The notes beneath the pieces were generated by a model. That model saw nothing but the letters and a program-made list of their open reading frames with translations. It was not told where the DNA came from and ran no database searches. Of a stretch of 64,000 nt of DNA, positions 41,503-51,049 are shown one piece after another. This DNA comes from Paracoccus sediminicola (GTDB lineage: Bacteria > Pseudomonadota > Alphaproteobacteria > Rhodobacterales > Rhodobacteraceae). The stretch is taken from contig NZ_CP115768.1 of the NCBI RefSeq assembly GCF_027912835.1, positions 2,534,501-2,598,500 on the forward strand, read 5' to 3'. A program made the position numbers and the translations under genes. The stretch's first letter is position 1. Each line of letters begins with the position of its first letter.

Positions 41503-41527
41503 GCCGGGGCGGACGTGTCGCCCCGGC
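41503..41527 (-). promoter_or_regulatory. Intercistronic stem-loop after sugar-binding-protein gene
   Basis: A perfect 9-bp stem GCCGGGGCG/CGCCCCGGC with a 7-base loop, in the 66-bp gap between binding-protein and ATPase genes. No U-tract. The third hairpin of this placement in the window. Confidence 0.6.
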
Positions 41528-41543
41528 AGTGCGGCGGATCGGC

Positions 41544-42590
41544 TCAGAAATCGTACTCGCCCATATTCTCGGAGGTCACACCGACCCAGCCTGCACCATA
41601 AAGCTTGTGCGGCGCGCTCTCATCGGGGGCGGTCAGATCCTCGTAGCCCTCGAGCCCCAGGTTCAGCCCGGCCTGGATCTGATCCTGACGCCCCTCCAGC
41701 GCAGCGACGGCCAGCATGTTCATCGCATAGCCGGCAACGGCGGGATCCCAGAACTGGATATACTCGACCGCACCGTTCTCCAGATATTCGCCCGCGACAG
41801 AGACCAGCCCGGTGCCCGCGAAATGCACCTGCCCCTCCAGACCTGATTCGGTGATCATCCGCCCGGCCCCGGCCGAGGTCGGCATTGGGCCGCCGACAAT
41901 CCCGGTGATGTCGGATTGAGCGGTGAACGCCTCTTTCAGCTTGGTGTAATCCTGATTGGCGTCGTCATAGGTCTCCAGCCGGTCCATCGCGAGCGTCATG
42001 TCGGGGAAATTCTCTTCCTGATAGGCCACGGCGCCGTCGATCCACTCCATCTGGCTTTTCGAGGTCAGGCTGCCGACCGTGGCGACATATTTTCCTTCGC
42101 CGCCCATCGCCTCGCCCAGCACCTTCATGAGGTTCTGGCCATAGGCGAAATTGTCGAATGCTTCGATGTCATAATCGGCATTCTGGATGTTCGACGCTTC
42201 ATGGCTGATGACCACGATGCCCTGGTCGCGGGCCTTTTTCAGCACCGGCTCGACCGCCTCGACGCTGAACGGGACCACAGTGATCGCGTCCACGCCCTGC
42301 GCGATCAGGTTTTCGATCATCTGCACCTGCGCCGCGGCATCGGCCTGAGACGGGCCGACCATATAGGTGTCGTGCCCGGTATCCTCGGCAAACTGTTCGA
42401 CACCCTCGCGCATCCGGTCGAACCAGGCGATACCGTCGACCTTCACGACCGTGGCGATGGTGTATTCGGTGTCCTCGGCGGTCTCGATCAGCTCGCTATT
42501 GACGTTGCTGACATCGACCGGCCCCTCGGCTAGCGCAGCCGAACCGAACGCCATTACCCCGAGCAGCGGCACAGACATGAAATTTTTCAT
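41544..42590 (-). CDS. Sugar ABC transporter substrate-binding protein (RhaS/LsrB-like)
   Basis: A 348-residue periplasmic sugar receptor with a signal peptide ending ALAEG (~residue 22) and type 1 periplasmic fold landmarks (FDRMREGVEQFAED, LIAQGVDAITVVPF, VVISHEAS). The start at 42590 is preceded by a GGGAGGGA ribosome site; the longer frame has no signal. First gene of the sugar operon. The fold and the two-permease layout suggest a rhamnose/AI-2-like ligand, and the ribokinase points to a pentose; the true sugar is open. Confidence 0.9.
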   Translation of the reverse strand: MKNFMSVPLLGVMAFGSAALAEGPVDVSNVNSELIETAEDTEYTIATVVKVDGIAWFDRMREGVEQFAEDTGHDTYMVGPSQADAAAQVQMIENLIAQGVDAITVVPFSVEAVEPVLKKARDQGIVVISHEASNIQNADYDIEAFDNFAYGQNLMKVLGEAMGGEGKYVATVGSLTSKSQMEWIDGAVAYQEENFPDMTLAMDRLETYDDANQDYTKLKEAFTAQSDITGIVGGPMPTSAGAGRMITESGLEGQVHFAGTGLVSVAGEYLENGAVEYIQFWDPAVAGYAMNMLAVAALEGRQDQIQAGLNLGLEGYEDLTAPDESAPHKLYGAGWVGVTSENMGEYDF

Positions 42591-42751
42591 TTTTCCCTCC
42601 CTGGTGGGACGGCCCTCCCGGCCACCCCAAGATCCGGCGGTTACGGTTGCACCGGAACTCAAAGCCGTCAAGCCGGACTGAGGCCGGTTTCCGGGCAGGC
42701 GCGTCAAGGTCTAGGGAATGCGGGGTGGGGGGCGCGGCCGGGCAGCGTTAC

Positions 42752-43483
42752 TCAGTACAGGAAGCAGCGATCGCGCCCGTCCTTCGCGATGGTTGCCGCA
42801 CCATCGGCAATCGCGCGCGAGCGTCTTGACGGCGCAGCCGTCCCGCGCTGCTTCGGCGCTGGCAGCACAGCAGCCAGCCGAGCGGCCTGCACGGCGGTCA
42901 GCCGGTCGGGAGTGGTGCCAAAATGATGGGAAGCCGCAGCATGGATGCCGAAGATGCCCGGCCCGAACTCCGCGACGTTCAGATAGACCTCAAGGATCCG
43001 CCGCTTGGTCCACACAGCCTCGACCATCGGGGTCATCACAGCCTCAATGACCTTCCGCGTCCAGCTTCGGCCCTGCCAGAGATAGACATTCTTGACCGCC
43101 TGCTGAGTCAGCGTCGAGGCCCCGCCACGCTGACCCGAGGCCACAACCCGGCGGATCTCATTCATGTCGAACCCCCAGTGACGACAGAAATTTGCGTCCT
43201 CTGCGGCCACGACGGATCGCAGCATGACCGGCGCGATCTGTTCGGCAGTTGTCCACTTCCGCTCGGCAATCGGGTAGGTCCTGGCGCTTTCAACGATGGT
43301 CCAAGTGGTTGGCGGATTGAAGATCGCGAAGATCAGCACCGCAATAAATGCCACGAGCAGCGCTCGAAGCAAAAGCCAGCGCAGCCAGCCGAGCAGCCAA
43401 CCCGAGAGCGAAAAGCGTCGCCGAGAGGCCTGCTTCGGCGGCTGCTCTTCAAAAATGGGGTCGTCGGTAATCGGTCGGCGCAT
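42752..43483 (-). CDS. mtgA: Monofunctional biosynthetic peptidoglycan transglycosylase
   Basis: A 243-residue GT51 glycosyltransferase with one N-terminal membrane anchor (~residues 28-55) and catalytic motifs VAAEDANFCRHWGFD, GGASTLTQQAVKNVYL and RRILEVYLN. It polymerises lipid II into glycan strands at the periplasmic face of the inner membrane. No transpeptidase domain. It stands alone. Confidence 0.94.
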   Translation of the reverse strand: MRRPITDDPIFEEQPPKQASRRRFSLSGWLLGWLRWLLLRALLVAFIAVLIFAIFNPPTTWTIVESARTYPIAERKWTTAEQIAPVMLRSVVAAEDANFCRHWGFDMNEIRRVVASGQRGGASTLTQQAVKNVYLWQGRSWTRKVIEAVMTPMVEAVWTKRRILEVYLNVAEFGPGIFGIHAAASHHFGTTPDRLTAVQAARLAAVLPAPKQRGTAAPSRRSRAIADGAATIAKDGRDRCFLY

Positions 43484-43541
43484 GGGCGCGAAGTGTCACG
43501 CGCGCGCACCCCACGTCAAGTCGAGCCGCCCGATCTCGCGC

Positions 43542-44078
43542 CTACTTCGTCACCGCGCCCTTCGCATCCTCGGGCACGAGCGGCGATTGAGTGCCGGCCA
43601 ACGCCTCACGCAGTTTTTCTTCATCCTCATTTGAGAGCGAAGTCTGGATCACCCGCCCGCGCGAATGGAAATCCGAGATCCGGTCCAGCACCTTGTCCCC
43701 GGTCATCTCACGCACGAGCAGAAACACCGCCGACCCGCCTGGCGTGACCTTATTGCCCACTTCGCGCATGAAATCGTCATTGATCCCGTAATCCGTCAGA
43801 TAGCCTGCCAGCGCCCCGGATCCGGCACCGACAGCCGCGCCGACCAGCGGATTTAGGAACAAAAGCCCCACCAATGTCCCCCAGAACGTCCCGCCAACCG
43901 CCCCGGCAGCGGTCAGGTTCAGGGTCTGATGAAGCTGGATATCGTCAGCAGCTGGCCGGGTCACAACGACCGCATCCTCCAGCTTGATGAGATACTCGCT
44001 CTGTAGCTTCACCAGCTCGGCCCGCAGCTCAAAGCCGGATGTCTCGTCGTTGAATGCGATCACAAGCAGATCAGACAT
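43542..44078 (-). CDS. DUF1269-family membrane protein
   Basis: A 178-residue protein: a short alpha/beta N-terminal part (MSDLLVIAFND), then a glycine-rich hydrophobic stretch at ~58-95 (GTFWGTLVGLLFLNPL, GAGSGALAGYLTD) that probably forms a membrane hairpin, then VTPGGSAVFLLV. This is the DUF1269 pattern, also seen in stress-associated general-stress-17M-like proteins. Start set at 44078, where the family begins; function unknown. Confidence 0.82.
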   Translation of the reverse strand: MSDLLVIAFNDETSGFELRAELVKLQSEYLIKLEDAVVVTRPAADDIQLHQTLNLTAAGAVGGTFWGTLVGLLFLNPLVGAAVGAGSGALAGYLTDYGINDDFMREVGNKVTPGGSAVFLLVREMTGDKVLDRISDFHSRGRVIQTSLSNEDEEKLREALAGTQSPLVPEDAKGAVTK

Positions 44079-44247
44079 TGGAATCCCTTTCGCGTTTTCG
44101 GATGCGGGGGCGCACATGCGGAATATATGTGCCAAGACGCACCCGACCGAAAACTCGTGGGGCGCAGTGGCGGTTCCGCGCGAATGAAGGCCTCTGGACA
44201 AAACGGCAAGACCGCGCTTCCCTGTGATCCGAAAAAGGAGGATAGCT

Positions 44248-45027
44248 ATGGATCTCGGCATCAAGGGTAAGCGAGCACTCGTCTGTGCGGCCTCAAAGGG
44301 GCTCGGGAAAGGCTGTGCAGAAGCGCTCGCCGCCGAAGGCGTTGACCTTGTCATAAACGCCCGCGGCGAGCAGGCATTGCGCGACACCGCCAGCGAGATC
44401 GCCGCAAGGCACGGTGTGCAGGTCGAGGCTGTCGCCGCAGACATCACCTCGGACGCCGGCCGGGCCAAGGTGCTGAAAGTCGCCGGAGAGATTGACATTC
44501 TGGTGACGAATGCCGGCGGGCCGCCGGCAGGTCATTGGCAGGACTGGTCCCGCGACGACTTCATCAAGGCGATCGACGCCAATATGCTCAGTGCGATCGC
44601 ACTGATACAGGTAGCCGTTCCCGGCATGATCGAACGTGGTTGGGGTCGCGTCGTGAACATCACCTCGCAATCGGTTCGTTCGCCTATTCCCGTATTGGGC
44701 TTGTCCAACACCGCCCGCGCCGGCCTGACCGGCTTCGTAGCCGGCATGTCCCGTGACGTGGCGCGGCACGGCGTCAACGTTAACAACCTCCTGCCCGGGA
44801 TCCACGCCACCGACCGAGCCGATGGTCTTGACGGCGGGGTCGCCAAGGCCGAAGGGATCACCATCGAAGAGGCCCGAGCCCGCCGCCAAGCCAGCATCCC
44901 AACCCGTGCTTATGGCGAGGCGAGCGACTTCGGCGCGGCCTGCGCCTTTCTGTGCAGTGACCAGGCCAAATTCATTGTCGGTCAGAACCTTTTGCTCGAT
45001 GGTGGCGCGCTGAACGTCACGATGTAG
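44248..45027 (+). CDS. SDR-family oxidoreductase lacking the usual catalytic tyrosine
   Basis: A 259-residue Rossmann protein with nucleotide-binding region CAASKGLGKG and NAGG. The usual YxxxK catalytic pair is replaced by an SxxxR-like arrangement (LSNTARAGLTG). AGGAGG-like sequence precedes the ATG at 44248. Annotators usually call this group 3-oxoacyl-ACP reductase-like, but without the tyrosine classical hydride transfer is doubtful. Its neighbours on both sides are unrelated and on the other strand. Confidence 0.85.
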   Translation: MDLGIKGKRALVCAASKGLGKGCAEALAAEGVDLVINARGEQALRDTASEIAARHGVQVEAVAADITSDAGRAKVLKVAGEIDILVTNAGGPPAGHWQDWSRDDFIKAIDANMLSAIALIQVAVPGMIERGWGRVVNITSQSVRSPIPVLGLSNTARAGLTGFVAGMSRDVARHGVNVNNLLPGIHATDRADGLDGGVAKAEGITIEEARARRQASIPTRAYGEASDFGAACAFLCSDQAKFIVGQNLLLDGGALNVTM

Positions 45028-45191
45028 ATTTTCCGCAGTGCTGCCTGAACGGGAAGAATCTGAGCTCCGCGGCACTCGGGGTACCCACGCAGCCGCGTCA
45101 GGCTCCACTGCCGCATCCGCCATCGCAACACCGACCGCGCCTCGAAGGAAATCGCGCCTCCTTATCTGATCGCAATGCCTCCATCGCCGGC

Positions 45192-46294
45192 TCAGTTCAC
45201 AATCAGTTCGGCATGAAGGGCGCCGGCCGAATGTATCGCCTTCAGAATATCGATAAGGTCGCGTGGCGACACGCCGAGCGAGTTGAGCCCGGCGACCACG
45301 TCAGACAGTGATGAGCTGCTTTGCACCTCGGCGAACCCGATCCCAGCCTCTTCGGTGATCTCGGCTTCGCTATCTGGCACAACCACAGTTTCACCACGCG
45401 CAAAAGGATTCGGCTGCGAAATCAGGGGCGTTTCCTGGACACGCAGCGTGAGGTTTCCTTGCGACACGGCGACATGTGACACGCGCACATCCTCGCCCAT
45501 GACGATCGTGCCGGAACGATGGTCGACCACGACCCGCGCCCTGCCTTCGGTCTCGACCTGCAGATTTTCGATCTGGCTAAGGATACGCGCGGGGTTGGCG
45601 CCGGAGAGATCCGAAAGATCCAACGTCACGGTCCCTGCGTCGACCATCTGTGCAATGCGGCCGACGCCGCTGCTATTAACCGCGCGCTCGATCCGTGACG
45701 CGGTGGTGAAATCGGGCTGCTTCAAGGCGAGACGAATGTTGCGCAGCGTCGAAAAATCGAAGTCCACCTCTCGCTCCACCCGCGCGCCGGAAGGTATCGA
45801 TCCAGATGTGGGCACCCCCTGCACGACAGAGGCATTTCCCCTTGTGCCGAGACGCCGCCCGCTATCACCGACCCCTGCGCTACAGCATAGACATCGCCAT
45901 CCGCCGCGCTCAGCGGCGTCATAATGAGCATACCTCCCATCAGGCTCTTGGCGTCGCCGATGGCGGAGACCGTCACATCCAGCTGACTGCCGGCCCTGGA
46001 AAATGGCGGTAGGACCGCCGTTACCATCACCGCGGCAACGTTCTTAGGACGAAACTGATCAGAGCTGACATTAACACCTAACCGCTCGAGCAAAGTTACC
46101 ATCATGTCTTCGGTGTAAGGCGCATTTCGAAGGCTATCGCCGGTGCCGTTCAAGCCGACCACAAGCCCATAGCCAACCAGATCATTGCCGCGGACGCCGT
46201 CAAATCCGACGACGTCTTTCAGCCTCACGCTTGCCGCGCACGCGGTGGTGAGCGAGAAGAACGACACGAGCAGGAATGAGAGCAGATATTTCAC
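45192..46294 (-). pseudogene. flgI: Flagellar P-ring protein FlgI, split by a frameshift
   Basis: The N-terminal half (signal peptide, then RLKDVVGFDGVRGNDLVGYG, GLNGTGDSL, RPKNVAAVMVTA, GSVIAGGVSAQG) and the C-terminal half (QGVPTSGSIPSGARVERE to AELIVN) are in different frames. They change over at the homopolymers near 45835-45841 (TTTCCCC on the plus strand). Restoring one base would give a normal ~367-residue FlgI, which builds the periplasmic P ring around the flagellar rod. Unless this is a sequencing error, no P ring can be made from this gene. It overlaps flgL by 4 bp. Confidence 0.88.
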
Positions 46295-47310
46295 AGGTAA
46301 TTCGCCAAGCTCAACCTAGAAAGGCGCGCAGTAAGAGATAATAGCGCCTCCAACTGCGATTGGGCCTGGACCAGCTGACTTCCGGATTCATAGCTGTCGG
46401 CCCCGATTAAGCGAGATCTCTGCAATCCGAGATTGGTGACCTTCGCAGAAAGCTCCGCCGTTGACGCCTCGATCTTCGCCTGATCCGCTCCGATCTCGGC
46501 ACGTGCAAGGCCTAAAAGCGTATCGCCCTCTAGTAGCAGGTCGCCCGCTGACTTCATTAGGCTCGACTGCTCTGTGAAATTATTCTCGAAAAGCCCCCCG
46601 TCAACCACCGCCCCGATAAGCAGGCCCGATAGAACCTTTCGGATGGCTGGGTGTTGAGCAGTCTGCGTAAAGCTAACAGTTGTTGAGCCTGAAATATTGA
46701 AGCTGGAAGAGGGCGACCCGGAACCCTGATAGGCCCGATCGGTGAATCCCCCCGAACCCGGTTCCGCATCGATCCAGTTCTGCAGTCGCTGAAGCGCCTC
46801 TGCCGCACTTCCAGAGCCTTTCAAGGCCTCCTCTGCTTGCAATATCAACTCTTCCGCAGAAGCCAGGCTCGGTGTCGAGACCTTTGATCCGGAAAACAGG
46901 AAACGCCCGCCAACCGTGATATTTAGCGCATCGACCACCCGCTCGAGCTGCGCCTTCGCATCGCGCGCAGCCATCTTGAGGCTGTAACCTGTCGCCAGCG
47001 AATTGGCTGATAATGTCGTTGTTGCCATCTCCTCTGCGATCTCCTGCAGGGTGGAAAATGACGCCTGCATTGCATTGGCGATTGACCCTGCCTCGGTTTG
47101 AACGACGCGGTAGGTATCGGCAGCCCGAAGCTCTGTTTCGATGCGCACTAGCTGAGAAAGCTCGCCTCCGAGATGTTTGGGCAGGTCCGTACGAACGCCT
47201 GTCGTGACCTCTTTCGACAAGCGTTGAATATCCTTTCGCAATCCGGCATTTGCCGCTCTCATACCGGAAAATCTTGAAAGATCTCCTACTGATACAGCTT
47301 TCATTTTCAA
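46291..47310 (-). CDS. flgL: Flagellar hook-associated protein FlgL
   Basis: A 339-residue flagellin-like protein with coiled N- and C-terminal helices (MKMKAVSVGDLSRF; C-terminal LQRSRLIGADSYESG...LANYL) and VGGRFLFSGSKV in the first third, as in FlgL. Forms the junction between hook and filament after export. It overlaps flgK (ATGA) and flgI. Base composition looks less GC-rich than the metabolic genes around it. Confidence 0.88.
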   Translation of the reverse strand: MKMKAVSVGDLSRFSGMRAANAGLRKDIQRLSKEVTTGVRTDLPKHLGGELSQLVRIETELRAADTYRVVQTEAGSIANAMQASFSTLQEIAEEMATTTLSANSLATGYSLKMAARDAKAQLERVVDALNITVGGRFLFSGSKVSTPSLASAEELILQAEEALKGSGSAAEALQRLQNWIDAEPGSGGFTDRAYQGSGSPSSSFNISGSTTVSFTQTAQHPAIRKVLSGLLIGAVVDGGLFENNFTEQSSLMKSAGDLLLEGDTLLGLARAEIGADQAKIEASTAELSAKVTNLGLQRSRLIGADSYESGSQLVQAQSQLEALLSLTARLSRLSLANYL

Positions 47311-48764
47311 ATCCTCAGAATGTTCTTCAGCATCTCATCGATGGCCTGGATTACCTTTGCATTGGCAGCGTAGGCCTGTTCTAGTTGAAGAAGCCGTTCC
47401 ATTTCCGCGTCACTGTCGACGGCGTCGGCATGGAGAGTGTCCTGCAGCGTGGTTTTAAAGGTCTGATCATGTGTCATCTCTCGCTCGGCAGACAGTCTCT
47501 CGGTGGCGGTCGCTGAGAGAATGTCGCCGGCGACCGTAGTGATGTCGCCTTGAAGATTGGCCAGGGACGCGGATGCAAACGGCTGTATTTCAGTCAGCCG
47601 ATCGGCGAGAGATTGGATCAGGCGCGCATCTCCGGCGTCCCCCCTGTCCGATGCATACACCCCGTGCTGAATACGCCAAAGCTCTCCGCCGCTGCGTTCG
47701 TCCACGGAGCTATTCACCTTCAGTCGAGCAGAAAGGCCACGCTCATTTGACGGGTCGAAGGAAAGATTCCCGTCTGTGAACAGGCCCGAACCGGAAGGTG
47801 GGATCGTGGAATCTGGACCACCGTACGCAAAGCGGTCGTGCAGTTCACGTGCCAAAGCATCAACAGAGGCCTGGGCCTTTACGGCGTAATTATCGCGTAG
47901 CTCAAAAAGTTCAGAAAGAGCGCCGCCCGAGATGAGGCTCAGCTTGACGTTAGATGACGCCTCTCCATCTATCAGGATCTGTCCCAGCTGAGCTGAGTGT
48001 TCGTTGATGTCGGGCGTGATGCGACCTGTGGGATTGAACTCAATCTTGACTGGTGATTTTCCATCTAGCAGCACCATTCCGCCGGCGGTGAACAGCGAGA
48101 CACGGCCATTATCGCGCTGCATCTCTCGTATCGGGACGATCTTGGCGATTTGGTCAATGACGCTCTGCCTTGCATCCATCAGAGAAGAGGCATCCCGACC
48201 ATTCGCGCGCTCGACAATGATGTGACGGTTGAGTTTTGCAACCTCATTGAGGTTTTGATCGAGAGATTTAACGTGCTTCGCTATCAGACGATCAGCATTT
48301 GTCCTGGCACTCTGTATGCTGTCGCTGATCGCGTTGATTTTGCCGACGAGATCTGACGCAGCCTCGAAAATCCCGCGAAGACGAATTGCGCCTTCCGGTC
48401 GGCTGGCGGCGGAGACCAACGCCGTTTGCAGCGCGGTCACCCTCGCCGTCAGTGAGTCGTCATTCTGAGGCATGCCGATCGAGGCCTCGAGCGTAGCGTA
48501 GAATTCGTGTCGCACGTTCGACTTTGCGAGGTTGGAGCTTGCCATTCGGAAATCAGAAAGCACAGCTTCGGAAACGATGCGCTTCACACCGGTGACGTGA
48601 ACCCCGCCGCCGTCATTCGCCAAGATCCTCGGCGACAGCTCGACCTCGCGGCGCGCATAACCCGGTGTGAGCGCGTTCGCGAGGTTGGATGAGATAACCT
48701 CGGTGCCGCGCGCGGCAGCGCGCAGACCGCTAATGGCGTTGTTGAGGGCGTTAGCTGTGCTCAT
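47307..48764 (-). CDS. flgK: Flagellar hook-associated protein FlgK
   Basis: A 485-residue axial protein. The N-terminus has the rod/hook signature AISGLRAAARGTEVISSNLAN followed by GYARREVEL. The C-terminus ends LLQLEQAYAANAKVIQAIDEMLKN-like helix, typical of FlgK and FlgE. It forms the first hook-filament junction layer. Located between flgE and flgL as in roseobacter clusters. Confidence 0.9.
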   Translation of the reverse strand: MSTANALNNAISGLRAAARGTEVISSNLANALTPGYARREVELSPRILANDGGGVHVTGVKRIVSEAVLSDFRMASSNLAKSNVRHEFYATLEASIGMPQNDDSLTARVTALQTALVSAASRPEGAIRLRGIFEAASDLVGKINAISDSIQSARTNADRLIAKHVKSLDQNLNEVAKLNRHIIVERANGRDASSLMDARQSVIDQIAKIVPIREMQRDNGRVSLFTAGGMVLLDGKSPVKIEFNPTGRITPDINEHSAQLGQILIDGEASSNVKLSLISGGALSELFELRDNYAVKAQASVDALARELHDRFAYGGPDSTIPPSGSGLFTDGNLSFDPSNERGLSARLKVNSSVDERSGGELWRIQHGVYASDRGDAGDARLIQSLADRLTEIQPFASASLANLQGDITTVAGDILSATATERLSAEREMTHDQTFKTTLQDTLHADAVDSDAEMERLLQLEQAYAANAKVIQAIDEMLKNILRI

Positions 48765-48776
48765 CCCCGGTCATCC

Positions 48777-50138
48777 TCAGCGTTTGATATTCGTGGTTTC
48801 CTGAAGCATCTCGTCCACCGTCTGGATGACTTTCGCATTGGACGAATAGGCCCGCTGCGTCTGAATCAGGTCGGTGAGCTCCGCCGCCACGTCGGTGGTC
48901 GACCCTTCCCTGGCATAGCCGACAACAGCGCCGGTCGGCCCGTCACCGGCGTCCCACAAGAAAAACGATCCGGAGTCGGGCGATACCTGATAGGTTTGAT
49001 TATTCAGTGATATCAAACCATTAGGGTTGGGCACATCCACCAGCGGGATCTGATAGATGGTCCGAATGAACCCGGTGTCATAGGTTGCCCGGATATAGCC
49101 GTTCTCGTCCACCTCTACCGCGGTCAGGTTTCCAACTGGCGAGCCATCCTTTGCGATGTTCGTTGGCGCGAACTTATCGCCCAGCTGCGTGAGCCCGTTC
49201 GGGTCGCCAAGTTTGCCGATGGTCACTGTCATCGCGTCGCCCGGATAGCTCGCCGTCTTGCCAACTGTCAGGGCAAGAGTGCCGGTGGCCGGATCGTAAT
49301 CCGGATGGGCTGCGCCAGCATCGTTTTGAACCTGTGCCAGCGTGCCACCTTTGGTCTGATCATTCGAGAAGATCAATTTCAGCGTTGCAATCACCGTTTC
49401 GTCCGCGGTGGTCGTGGGATCATCCACAGAGGCGGAGTCGCGCAGCTGCATTGTCCATGTATTCGACATGCCGGAGCTGTGCGTTGTGCCGGGGACGAAG
49501 CTGACACTCAGCGCCTCTGACGTGCCGAGATTTCCGAAATACTCGATCTTGGAAGTGAGTGCATCAGTATTGCCCCCAGCCTCGGTCCGGGTTGCCGGCA
49601 GGTTGATGCCCAAGGACATCTTCGTTGTCGGGTCTCCAGCGGTCTGATTGGCGTTGATGACCACGGGTTCCAGCCCGCCCATCGTGTCACGCGGCATCAA
49701 AGGGATGGTGCCATCGGCGTTGGCCGGCCAGCCGAGAAGAACCAGACCCGATTCTGTGCGCAGCACCCCCTCGGCGTCGGTGCGGAACGACCCGGTCGTG
49801 GTCATCATCATCGGTTTATCGCCGAACTGGTTGCCGAGAGAGACCGAAGGCATCACCGGCAGCATACCGCGGCCCGAGATCGCCAGATCGGTGGGGTTGG
49901 AGGTCGGCACAAGCGTGCCGCGCTGGTCGATCAGCCTGGTCGTCGAGGCGCGCACACCACCGGCAGAATAGACACCGGCGCCGCGCGCCTGATTGATAAC
50001 CATCCCCTCGAAATCCGCGATTACCCGTTTATAGCCGAACGTGCCAGAGTTCGAGATATTGTCCGAGATGGTCGCCAGCCGCGTGGCATTCGCCGCGAGG
50101 CCAGCCACGCCTGCGTTGAGGGAAGACGAGATCGACAT
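48777..50138 (-). CDS. flgE: Flagellar hook protein FlgE
   Basis: A 453-residue hook protein: N-terminal GVAGLAANATRLATISDNISN and GYKRVIADFE, the DLAISGRG motif near residue 87, and a C-terminal helix AYSSNAKVIQTVDEMLQET. A subunit of the hook, exported by the flagellar type III system. First of the flgE-flgK-flgL-flgI run. Confidence 0.92.
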   Translation of the reverse strand: MSISSSLNAGVAGLAANATRLATISDNISNSGTFGYKRVIADFEGMVINQARGAGVYSAGGVRASTTRLIDQRGTLVPTSNPTDLAISGRGMLPVMPSVSLGNQFGDKPMMMTTTGSFRTDAEGVLRTESGLVLLGWPANADGTIPLMPRDTMGGLEPVVINANQTAGDPTTKMSLGINLPATRTEAGGNTDALTSKIEYFGNLGTSEALSVSFVPGTTHSSGMSNTWTMQLRDSASVDDPTTTADETVIATLKLIFSNDQTKGGTLAQVQNDAGAAHPDYDPATGTLALTVGKTASYPGDAMTVTIGKLGDPNGLTQLGDKFAPTNIAKDGSPVGNLTAVEVDENGYIRATYDTGFIRTIYQIPLVDVPNPNGLISLNNQTYQVSPDSGSFFLWDAGDGPTGAVVGYAREGSTTDVAAELTDLIQTQRAYSSNAKVIQTVDEMLQETTNIKR

Positions 50139-50221
50139 TCGATGACCCTTTTACTGCTGTGTCGAGCGCAGATTGCGCCAGAAAGTTTAAGATCGGCCTA
50201 ATCCCCATCAGGGCGGCCCCA

Positions 50222-50977
50222 TTAATTGAGTAAAATCACTTCAAGCCGGTTGTTCGAAACGGCCGCCGGATTCGCGGGCGTGGCCATTCGGTCCGCATGA
50301 CCTGTCACGCGCTGCACCCTCTGATCGGGGAACCGCGCCTGTTCCAGAAGAACGCGCAATTCATCCGCACGCTTGTTCGACAGGTTCCAGACCGGCGACT
50401 GCGCAAGCACCGCAGGATAAGAGCGAACGTGACCGGCGATTGCGATCTGGTTCGTGGTGCGCGACAGGACGCGAGCGATGACTCGGGACAATTCGCGCAA
50501 GATTAGGGTAGGTTGCGCGGTCTCGGCCTCGAAAAGGGGAGCATCGGCAAGGTCGCCAAGTTCGATCACGAGCCCCTCATCGGTGACGCGCGTCACCACA
50601 TGGCGCAACAGGTTCTTCATCTGCATCGATTCCCCGCCGAGACCTTCGAGTTCGTCCTGAATATGACGCTTCAGCACCTCGACCGGATCGCTTCGATCTT
50701 CGGCGGGAAGCGAGGCGCCCTTTGCGTCACCCCGAGTTTCGCCCTCACCGCCGGTTCCGGAGGCGGTGCGCACGACGGTCGGGCTGAAATAATCGGCGAG
50801 ACCCTGACGCTGCTTTTCCGTTGTGGCATTCAGCAGCCACATCAGCAGGAAAAATGCCATCATCGCGGTAACGAAATCCGCATAGGCCACCTTCCACGCC
50901 CCGCCGTGATGCCCGCCCTCTGGCGCGGCGGTGATGCGCTTGATGATGATCGGCGCGTTGCTGTTCTTCGTGGCCAT
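50222..50977 (-). CDS. motB: Flagellar motor stator protein MotB
   Basis: A 251-residue protein with one membrane helix (~residues 28-50) containing the proton-path aspartate in AYADFVTAMMAFFLLMWLL. The C-terminal OmpA-like peptidoglycan-binding domain has GHVRSYPA, NLSNKRADELR and SNNRLEVILL. Anchors the motor stator to the wall. MotA is not in the window. It is 84 bp upstream of flgE on the same strand. Confidence 0.92.
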   Translation of the reverse strand: MATKNSNAPIIIKRITAAPEGGHHGGAWKVAYADFVTAMMAFFLLMWLLNATTEKQRQGLADYFSPTVVRTASGTGGEGETRGDAKGASLPAEDRSDPVEVLKRHIQDELEGLGGESMQMKNLLRHVVTRVTDEGLVIELGDLADAPLFEAETAQPTLILRELSRVIARVLSRTTNQIAIAGHVRSYPAVLAQSPVWNLSNKRADELRVLLEQARFPDQRVQRVTGHADRMATPANPAAVSNNRLEVILLN

Positions 50978-51049
50978 GTGCCACCCCCGTCAATCCGGTC
51001 CACCCAGACTGAAGCATCGCCGCTTCCCGACAAAATCCAAGTTAACGGA

